Positions 7,763-12,216 of a stretch of 15,250 nt of DNA are shown here, one piece after another (positions within the stretch are counted from its first letter, which is position 1; the number at the start of each line of letters is the position of its first letter). The notes beneath the pieces were generated by a model that made no database searches, was not told the origin of the DNA, and worked only from the letters and a program-made list of their open reading frames with translations. The stretch is taken from positions 1-15,250 of the forward strand of contig CALZJV010000398.1 in NCBI GenBank assembly GCA_945787595.1. The letters run 5' to 3'. The DNA is from an uncultured Desulfobacterales bacterium. GTDB taxonomy: Bacteria; Desulfobacterota; Desulfobacteria; Desulfobacterales; JAFDCJ01. Made by a program: the position numbers and the translations under genes.

Positions 7763-7850
7763 AATCGCCCCTACCCGGAAGAGTCAGAACTAAACATGCT
7801 GAAATGCACTTATCCAGCTGAAAATAAAAAATATGACATCCATAGCCAGT

Positions 7851-7976
7851 AAAAAAGTCGTCCTGTTGTTTACCCTGCGGGAAAGCCGATGATGCTGCAT
7901 CTTCTGCGTTGCCAAGGGATTGCGGTAGGCGACTACAGCTTTGGACGCCTTGAAGCTACAGCATCCTCGACTTTTT
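7851..7976. repeat. Long inverted-repeat element between binding-protein and ATPase genes
   Basis: AAAAAGTCG at 7852-7860 faces CGACTTTTT at 7968-7976, and GATGCTG (about 7891-7897) faces CAGCATC (about 7959-7965). The non-coding 126-bp stretch could fold into a long, interrupted stem. It may act as a weak terminator or processing hairpin after the binding-protein gene, or be a dispersed repeat. No second copy is seen in this window. Confidence 0.45.
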
Positions 7977-8016
7977 CAACATCAGGGCTCATTAGCGCGA
8001 CAAATATCTAGCCTGC

Positions 8017-9087
8017 CTATTGCGAGGCCTTGACCTTATCCAGGATTTTACCTTCGATTCCTTCCAGCTTGGCCGGGACGGGTGGATACCACTTAATATT
8101 GGCAATGGCCGCCATCGGAAAGCTGCGTTCAAAATTTCCACGCACATCGGCATCTAAGTACTGACCTGCGCCCTTGGAAGCAGTTCCATATTTTTCAGCG
8201 TTGGTGAAAAGGGCCGCATTTTCGGGCTTCAGCATGAAATTGATCCATTTGTAGGCGGCATCCACGTTTTTGGCCTTGGCCGGAATCGCAAAGGTATCGA
8301 TCCATCCCAATGCGCCGCTTCTAGGAGCAATAAAGTCGATGTTCGGATTTTCGGCATGCAGTTTCCAGCCGGCGCCGTCCCAGGCCATGGCAATGTAGAC
8401 TTCGCCGGATCTCATCGACTGCAGCAGAGCATCTCCGTTGGTCCAGTAATTTTTGACAAAAGGCTTCCCCGCAATCATGGCCTGTTCGACCTTATCCATC
8501 AAAGCTTGATAGGCCATGGCATCTCCGTACTTGGCAAAAGGATTTTCTCCCATGGCAAACGCCATCGCGATCAAAGTCGGTCTTTTGAGGCGGTAGCTGA
8601 CCCTGCCTTTGTACATGGCATTCAACAAATCAGCGTAATCACCGGCGTTGGGTGCGAACTTCTTGTTGACCACTAATCCGGATGTTCCCCAGCAAAACGG
8701 CACGGCATGGGGTTGATCTCCGACCATGGTATTTTGTTTCACCGCTTCCAGCATGGGCTCAATAATCTGGCCGGTTTCTACTTTGGACAGATCCATGGGC
8801 TGATAAATTTTATATTTTTCCTGAACGGAAGCAATCCGGTCCTGACTCGGCTGAGCCAGATCGAATCCGGCGCCCCGGGTGGCGCGCAGCTTGGCAATCA
8901 TTTCTTCATTGTTGGAAAAGGTTACTTTGACGGTAATCCCGGTCTCTTTCTGAAATTTGTCAACCAGGCTCTGGGGGGCATAGCCTTTCCAGGTCAGCAG
9001 CGCCAGTTCCTCAGCCGCCCCTACGTTGCCGAGACCAAAAACCATCATCAAGACAATGACCAGTGAAATAACACATGCTTTTTTCAT
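8017..9087 (-). CDS. Periplasmic substrate-binding protein of the ABC importer, PotD-like
   Basis: 356 residues from the ATG at 9087. It has a signal peptide: MKK, a hydrophobic core of about 15 residues, and a cleavage site near VGAA-EE. The mature protein begins with a binding-protein fold (LALLTWKGYAPQSLVDKF, then GFDLAQPS, AMAWDGAGW, KWINFMLKPENAALF), as in PotD/PotF and related polyamine-type binding proteins. It captures the substrate in the periplasm and delivers it to the permeases. The start is set by AAGGAGG at 9097-9103, 9 nt upstream; an upstream in-frame ATG at 9129 would bury the signal peptide and is rejected. It heads the transporter cluster and is probably the first gene of the transcript. 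Confidence 0.9.
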   Translation of the reverse strand: MKKACVISLVIVLMMVFGLGNVGAAEELALLTWKGYAPQSLVDKFQKETGITVKVTFSNNEEMIAKLRATRGAGFDLAQPSQDRIASVQEKYKIYQPMDLSKVETGQIIEPMLEAVKQNTMVGDQPHAVPFCWGTSGLVVNKKFAPNAGDYADLLNAMYKGRVSYRLKRPTLIAMAFAMGENPFAKYGDAMAYQALMDKVEQAMIAGKPFVKNYWTNGDALLQSMRSGEVYIAMAWDGAGWKLHAENPNIDFIAPRSGALGWIDTFAIPAKAKNVDAAYKWINFMLKPENAALFTNAEKYGTASKGAGQYLDADVRGNFERSFPMAAIANIKWYPPVPAKLEGIEGKILDKVKASQ

Positions 9088-9096
9088 AATTACGTT

Positions 9097-9103
9097 CCTC
9101 CTT
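9097..9103 (-). promoter_or_regulatory. Ribosome binding site of the binding-protein gene
   Basis: AAGGAGG on the reverse strand, 9 nt before the ATG at 9087. It is the strongest site in the window, as expected for an abundant periplasmic protein. Confidence 0.8.
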
Positions 9104-9175
9104 TTTTTGTTTGCTGTTTTTTCTACCAATGCTCACCGACGACTATTGCAGTAATACGCACTTAGGGTCCCTCAT

Positions 9176-9193
9176 CTGACAACATGTTGTCAG
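9176..9193. repeat. Perfect 18-bp palindrome, CTGACAACATGTTGTCAG
   Basis: Fully self-complementary, about 90 nt upstream of the binding-protein start, so it could be read as an operator. A degenerate copy with the same right flank (AGGTTTCAGG) lies at 11410-11427 right after the PilZ gene, where an operator would make no sense. It is therefore better explained as one end of a dispersed repeat, though a regulatory role is not excluded. Confidence 0.5.
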
Positions 9194-9242
9194 AAACTGA
9201 AGGTTTCAGGATTAAGCAACTCACCTTCCTGACACCCGAAAC

Positions 9243-9447
9243 CTCATATGAAACTACATTTAATTCAATGTCCTTTAAGCTGTGATTAATGGTTGGTGGG
9301 AGCGGCTTTCAGCCGCGATTTACCCGTTCAGCCGCGATTTACCCGGGCAATCGCGGTTAAAACCGCTCCCACAATTAAAAACAACAGATTCAAAACTGCA
9401 AAGTTTCTTTTCCGATCAAACTGGCCGCTTTTCAGGCCAGCGGAAAG
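9243..9447 (-). repeat. GGCC-hairpin dispersed element, copy 3, with another repeat nested inside
   Basis: On the minus strand it starts at the stem CTGGCC/GGCCAG (9421-9426, 9435-9440), continues through GATCGGAAAAGAAACTTTG and ends with GTAGTTTCATATGAG at about 9243-9257. A REP-like palindrome (9296-9372) sits between these parts. The GC-rich end abuts the broken FAD oxidoreductase stub at 9439-9531. Confidence 0.55.
9296..9372. repeat. REP-like palindromic element with internal 19-bp tandem duplication
   Basis: Perfect 10-bp ends, GTGGGAGCGG (9296-9305) and CCGCTCCCAC (9363-9372), continue inward as imperfect arms (CAGCCGCGATT against AATCGCGGTT). A 19-bp unit beginning TTCAGCCGCG is exactly duplicated at 9308-9326 and 9327-9345. 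The form is that of bacterial REP/BIME elements, usually moved by a TnpA-REP transposase encoded elsewhere. Confidence 0.65.
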
Positions 9448-9531
9448 CCCGCCGGGCCCGCTTCCCACCACCAAAACATCCGTCTCTGCTATAACCGGTA
9501 TAACTCTGGATGTCTCTTCGATTTGTTTCAT
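9439..9531 (-). pseudogene. 5' stub of a second FAD-dependent oxidoreductase, truncated by a repeat
   Basis: The frame from the ATG at 9531 reads MKQIEETSRVIPVIAETDVL, then VVGSGPGGLSA. This is the typical N-terminus of FAD_oxidored-type flavoproteins, with the GxGxxG dinucleotide-binding motif. Similarity stops after about 31 codons, exactly where the GGCC-hairpin element starts (9440 and below). The remaining frame to 9328 is translated repeat and palindrome DNA with no protein sense. About 90% of the gene is missing. It is a relic, not a copy of the intact gene at 3156-4433: the N-termini differ clearly. Confidence 0.6.
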
Positions 9532-9632
9532 GTACTATCATTCGCTATGAGATTATTGTATCTTAAATGGATCATTCTCGACCAAAAAGCAAGTTGTTTT
9601 TATTGAGAAATTATCTTGAACCTAAAGTGATC

Positions 9633-9660
9633 GGTTCAGGGTTCAAGGTTCAAGGTTCAA
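9633..9660. repeat. Heptanucleotide tandem array, GGTTCAR x4
   Basis: GGTTCAG followed by three exact GGTTCAA words, strict 7-bp period. Here only one arm is obvious; TTGAACC at 9616-9622 may be the remains of the inverted arm. Confidence 0.65.
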
Positions 9661-9856
9661 GCCCGCCCTGCCCTCCCCTCTCTCCGAGCTGTAAGCTCTA
9701 CCCTCCGGGGCGTAGTCTCCTACGGGACTGAGTCGAGCCGGAAGCCGGCCTGCAAACCTATGGTCTGGAAACGGGCTCGCAGCGCATGCGATACTACTGT
9801 GGCGAATGTTTTGGTCATTGAATATTGAAATTTGTGATTTATTTGTATTTTGGTGC

Positions 9857-9886
9857 TTGAGATTTGTGATTTTATTGTTTTATATA
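9857..9886 (+). promoter_or_regulatory. Candidate sigma-70 promoter for the HAD gene
   Basis: TTGAGA (9857-9862), an 18-bp spacer, then TATATA (9881-9886), leaving a leader of about 35-40 nt before the ATG at 9931. The DNA is AT-rich and repetitive, so this may be chance. Confidence 0.35.
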
Positions 9887-9930
9887 ACCTTAGTGAAAAT
9901 TGCTCCCAAACATTGAAACGGAACTTCGAT

Positions 9931-10923
9931 ATGCAAAATAAAAAATTGATCGTATTTGACATGGACGGCGTCATTATGGACGTCTCCAATTCATATCGCG
10001 ATGTGGTTCGGCAAACAGCCAGACAGTTTTTCAGTCCGGCAGTGGCGGCAGACCACTTGCCGGAGCCTCTTTTCGAGCTTTCAGATCTTGCCGCTGTCAA
10101 GCAGAGCGGCGGGTTGAACAACGACTGGGATCTCACCAATGTTGTCATTAATCTGCTGTATTCCTTGACAGATAAACCCATCGTCCATATTAGCGAAAAC
10201 CCCTGGACAAGATACCGCCAAACGATAGGCCGGTGCGACGCCACCGTCATTGCCGAGTATTTAAACGGATCTGATCAGCCATTGTCATCCTTGCTCAAAG
10301 ATAAGGGCAAACCACAAGACAATTTTATCACGGAGTGTTACAAGGGCGATGTCGGTAGCGGCAACATCATCAAACAGATCTTTCAGGAAATCTATTTGGG
10401 CCCGCAGCTGTTCCAGGAGACCTATCTAATGGAACCCGAAATTTACCGGGATGAGGGATACATCCTGAGAGAAAAATTACTTCTTGACCTTTCGACCCTG
10501 GAGGAATTTTCACGCGAAAATATTCTGGCTATTGCGACCGGCCGCCCTAGATCGGAAGCCGAATATCCATTGAATCATTTTGGATTAAAACAATTTTTCC
10601 CGCTGGTGTTAACCCTTGACGACTGCGTCAGCGAAGAAAAACGAATTTTGGCAGAAGAAGGCAGAGCCGTGTCATTGAGCAAGCCCGACCCCTACATGCT
10701 GGATGCCATTGCGGAAAGTCACCGGAATGCCGTCAGCAGCTATTTTTACATCGGCGATATGCCCGATGATATGCTGGCAGCCGCCCGTTCCCGGGTCGGC
10801 TTTAAAAGCATCGGCATTTTGATATCGGCTTCGGACAAATCCAGCCTGAAGGAAAATCTGCAGCGAGCCGGGGCGGATTATATTGTTGAGGATTTCGAGT
10901 CCTTAAAGGAGATTATCCTTTGA
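9931..10923 (+). CDS. HAD-superfamily hydrolase, subfamily IA-like, with a large cap insertion
   Basis: 330 residues from the ATG at 9931. All four HAD motifs are present: motif I FDMDGV with nucleophile D10 and D12, motif II ATGRP with T203, motif III K251 (SKPDPYM), and motif IV GDMPDDML with D276 and D279/D280. About 190 residues lie between motifs I and II, more than in a simple phosphoglycolate-phosphatase-like enzyme, so the cap domain is large. The DMDGV...DVSNSYR start resembles a little-studied HAD group I recall next to aminotransferase genes in cyanobacteria and archaea. Expected activity is a cytosolic phosphatase or phosphonatase-like hydrolysis; substrate unknown. An in-frame ATG at 9850 would add 27 residues of translated repeat DNA and is rejected; motif I begins where expected from 9931. 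The ribosome site is weak (GGA near 9920). Confidence 0.82.
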   Translation: MQNKKLIVFDMDGVIMDVSNSYRDVVRQTARQFFSPAVAADHLPEPLFELSDLAAVKQSGGLNNDWDLTNVVINLLYSLTDKPIVHISENPWTRYRQTIGRCDATVIAEYLNGSDQPLSSLLKDKGKPQDNFITECYKGDVGSGNIIKQIFQEIYLGPQLFQETYLMEPEIYRDEGYILREKLLLDLSTLEEFSRENILAIATGRPRSEAEYPLNHFGLKQFFPLVLTLDDCVSEEKRILAEEGRAVSLSKPDPYMLDAIAESHRNAVSSYFYIGDMPDDMLAAARSRVGFKSIGILISASDKSSLKENLQRAGADYIVEDFESLKEIIL

Positions 10924-11020
10924 CACTAAGAAATACAGTCTTAAAATATAGTCTTAGTTTATCATATTTATCTTTGCTTCCGTCCCTTGATATAACAGAT
11001 TGATATAGCAGAAAATACGA

Positions 11021-11109
11021 ATGCCTAATCCGCCAAAGTAACAGCGGACAAGAGTGATTTAAATGGCTTAAAATGTCTAATCCGCCGAAAGGCGAGGCGC
11101 ACAAGAACT
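11021..11109 (+). repeat. Duplicated 37-bp unit with hairpins in the PilZ gene leader
   Basis: Two diverged copies start with ATGYCTAATCCGCC (11021-11057 and 11073-11109), separated by 15 bp. The first can fold TCCGC/GCGGA (11029-11033, 11044-11048). The second folds CGCC-GAAA-GGCG (11083-11094), a GNRA-type tetraloop. The second copy ends just before the ribosome site of the PilZ gene, so it would be in its mRNA leader. Confidence 0.5.
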
Positions 11110-11119
11110 AAGGTGTTGA

Positions 11120-11413
11120 ATGAACGCATTTGCCCACCGTAGAACCAGTCAGCGCGTACAGTCGGAAGCTCCCGTCATGCTTGAGGACTTTCGCACAGGG
11201 TTTTGCTATAACGGCACGCTGTATAACTACAGCACCGATGGGGGATACTTTGAGTCAAAATACGCCCCCCGGCCGGGTAGAAAAATACACATCAAAGTAG
11301 ACGGTTTGCCGGATGTTTTCAGGCCTCATGCTTTCCTCGCCGAGGTCAGGTGGCGCAAACCATTACCTGAAAATACGCACTCTTATGACTACGGCGTGGG
11401 CATAAAATTCTGA
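11120..11413 (+). CDS. Single-domain PilZ protein, likely c-di-GMP binding
   Basis: 97 residues, essentially one PilZ barrel. Both ligand-binding motifs are visible: RxxxR as R8-T-S-Q-R12 near the N-terminus, and [D/N]xSxxG as N36-Y-S-T-D-G41, followed by GGYFES. The C-terminus (EVRWRK, then YGVGIKF) is the usual end of the fold. Such small proteins sense c-di-GMP and act on partners in motility, exopolysaccharide or secretion. AAGG at 11110-11113 stands 6 nt before the ATG. It stands alone; no cyclase, phosphodiesterase or pilus gene is in the window. A dispersed repeat starts directly on its stop codon (11411). Confidence 0.85.
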   Translation: MNAFAHRRTSQRVQSEAPVMLEDFRTGFCYNGTLYNYSTDGGYFESKYAPRPGRKIHIKVDGLPDVFRPHAFLAEVRWRKPLPENTHSYDYGVGIKF

Positions 11414-11457
11414 CAATATGTTGTAAGGAACGTCAGGTTTCAGGTGTCAGCGTTCAG
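11410..11457. repeat. Left arm of an interrupted repeat: degenerate palindrome plus heptads
   Basis: CTGACAATATGTTGTAAG (11410-11427) resembles the perfect palindrome at 9176-9193 and is followed by heptads GTTTCAG, GTGTCAG and CGTTCAG (11437-11457). The inverted partner words CTGACAC, CTGACAC and CTGAAAC lie 500 bp away at 11955-11975. At 9176-9240 the corresponding arms are only some 20 bp apart, so the intervening 500 bp here look like later insertions. Confidence 0.55.
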
Positions 11458-11504
11458 CCCCGCCGCCGGCCAAAAAAACGGCCGGTCTGATCGAAAAAGA
11501 AACT
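11455..11504 (+). repeat. GGCC-hairpin dispersed element, copy 4
   Basis: The stem CCGGCC/GGCCGG (11466-11471, 11480-11485) has an A-rich loop, then GTCTGATCGAAAAAGAAACT. It is the opposite orientation to copies 1-3. Confidence 0.6.
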
Positions 11505-11514
11505 CCAACACGAC

Positions 11515-11606
11515 AAATGTCGAATTAAGGAATTCTTTCTATTTTATTTGCTAAAATAGCAGAGCGAAACGACATCCACAATTCGTCAATCATAATTCGT
11601 CATTCC
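11515..11606 (+). repeat. Word-array element with GAGCGAAACGAC core (copy 2 of 4)
   Basis: The core GAATTCTTTCTATTTTATTT, AAAATAGCAGAGCGAAACGAC (about 11531-11573) aligns with the other copies. The right arm is ATTCGTC, AATCATA, ATTCGTC (7-bp period, from 11580). The left arm has GTCGAATTAAGGAATTC as a rough inverse. Confidence 0.5.
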
Positions 11607-11609
11607 ATA

Positions 11610-11699
11610 AAGTTTCATACAAGCGGCGCCTCTGGCCTGAAAAGCGGCCAGTCTAATCGAGAAAGAAACTTTGGCCTTGGATAGTTTCCTATCAAGGAT
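11610..11699 (+). repeat. GGCC-hairpin dispersed element, copy 5
   Basis: AGTTTCATACAAGCGG, the stem CTGGCC/GGCCAG (11632-11637, 11646-11651), GTCTAATCGAGAAAGAAACT, then ATAGTTTCCTATCAAGG as a degenerate far end. It resembles copy 1 in full layout. Confidence 0.6.
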
Positions 11700-11711
11700 T
11701 AACTAAAAAAT

Positions 11712-11870
11712 GAACATCGAACATCGAACATCGAACGTCCAACATCGAATAATGTATTCTGTCAATTTTAAAATAAAAACTGAGCAAAGCGAATCTACGC
11801 TTGGAGATTCTATCGATAAAGCGTAGCGTCATCAATATTCGACGTTCGATGTTCGACGTTCAATATGTTC
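11712..11870. repeat. Inverted GAACATC heptad arrays around a hairpin core (copy 3 of 4)
   Basis: The left arm is GAACATC three times, GAACGTC, CAACATC (11712-11746, strict 7-bp period). The right arm is GACGTTC, GATGTTC, GACGTTC (11841-11861), the exact inverse words. The core holds ACTGAGCAAAGCGAATC and a further stem, CTACGCTT facing AAGCGTAG around 11792-11825. The whole 160 bp could fold into one long cruciform. Confidence 0.7.
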
Positions 11871-11872
11871 AC

Positions 11873-11932
11873 TGTTTCGGCCAGTCTGATCATCAAGAAA
11901 CCGTGCCATTTGGGGGTAGTTTCATATGAGGA
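11873..11932 (+). repeat. GGCC-hairpin element, copy 6 (half missing)
   Basis: It begins in the middle of the stem (GGCCAGTCTGATC) and ends with GTAGTTTCATATGAGG, the same far end as copies 1 and 3. The first half of the hairpin is absent, as if the preceding word-array element replaced it. Confidence 0.5.
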
Positions 11933-11954
11933 TATGCTATTGCGTCTACCTTTC

Positions 11955-11976
11955 CTGACACCTGACACCTGAAACC
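11955..11976. repeat. Heptad array CTGACAC x2, CTGAAAC
   Basis: Three 7-bp words, inverse of GTTTCAG/GTGTCAG at 11437-11450. A similar pair (CTGACAC, CCGAAAC) is at about 9229-9242 directly before TCATATGAAACTAC. Confidence 0.6.
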
Positions 11977-12100
11977 AAATTCTCGGAACTAAACGGTGTA
12001 AAAAGTTGAGTCTATGTGCATCAAGTTAAAGGTTAATTTTCACCACCTTAGTGCCTATTTATTGAAATCACATAATGTTTGCGCATGATTTATGCCATAG

Positions 12101-12209
12101 CCGGATTGAATATTTTAGCCTCCGGCTCGGAGATGAATGCTATCGATTTAACTTGAAAAGACAGAGCGAAGCGATACAACAACTCTTCAATCTTCAATCT
12201 TCAATTCCG
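12101..12209. repeat. Word-array element with TCTTCAA heptads (copy 4 of 4)
   Basis: Three exact TCTTCAA words (12184-12204) then TTCCGG face CCGGATTGAA (12101-12110). The core GAATGCTATCGATTT, GAAAAGACAGAGCGAAGCGA (about 12135-12173) is the clearest version of the shared core. It ends a few bases downstream of the aminotransferase stop codon. Confidence 0.6.
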
Positions 12210-12216
12210 GGTTGGG

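Larger units (their letters stand above)
9532..9930. other. Intergenic region with heptad array, small hairpins and the HAD-gene promoter
   Basis: From left to right: an AT-rich stretch; four 7-bp words (9633-9660); a GC-rich stretch with small hairpins (GAGCT/AGCTC near 9687, GTAG/CTAC near 9709, GCCGG/CCGGC near 9735); then low-complexity DNA with ATTTGTGATTT twice (about 9831 and 9862), leading into the promoter candidate. No gene is convincing. Confidence 0.5.
11414..12216. other. About 800 bp of nested dispersed repeats, no gene
   Basis: Almost the whole region is accounted for by repeat pieces: palindrome and heptads (11410-11457), GGCC hairpin (11455-11504), word-array element (11515-11606), GGCC hairpin (11610-11699), word-array element (11712-11870), a broken hairpin element (11873-11932), closing heptads (11955-11976), and a last word-array element (12101-12209). 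No open frame here looks like a gene. It separates the PilZ gene from the convergent aminotransferase gene. Confidence 0.65.

Noticed and set aside
9087..9129. Upstream start for the binding protein (MVEKTANKKRR...)
   Set aside because: It would put 14 charged residues before a normal signal peptide and place the strong ribosome site inside the coding region.
9740..9835. Possible gene fragment (frame reading KPACKPMVWKRARSACDTT)
   Set aside because: Short, ends in low-complexity repeat DNA, and I recognise no protein family in it.
9720..10250. 176-codon minus-strand frame opposite the HAD gene
   Set aside because: Most of it is antisense to the HAD coding sequence and the rest is intergenic repeat DNA; no recognisable domain.
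10905..10957. Terminator after the HAD gene (AAAGGA/TCCTTT hairpin at the stop, then CTAAGA/TCTTAG)
   Set aside because: Stems are AT-rich and weak, and no T-run follows the first; not strong enough to list.
11712..11870. Retron-like or structured non-coding RNA gene
   Set aside because: The long fold is explained by inverted word arrays, and no reverse transcriptase is present.
9296..11976. Possible CRISPR array, given many short repeats
   Set aside because: Repeat words are 7-8 bp and contiguous or palindromic, without equal-length unique spacers; no cas genes.
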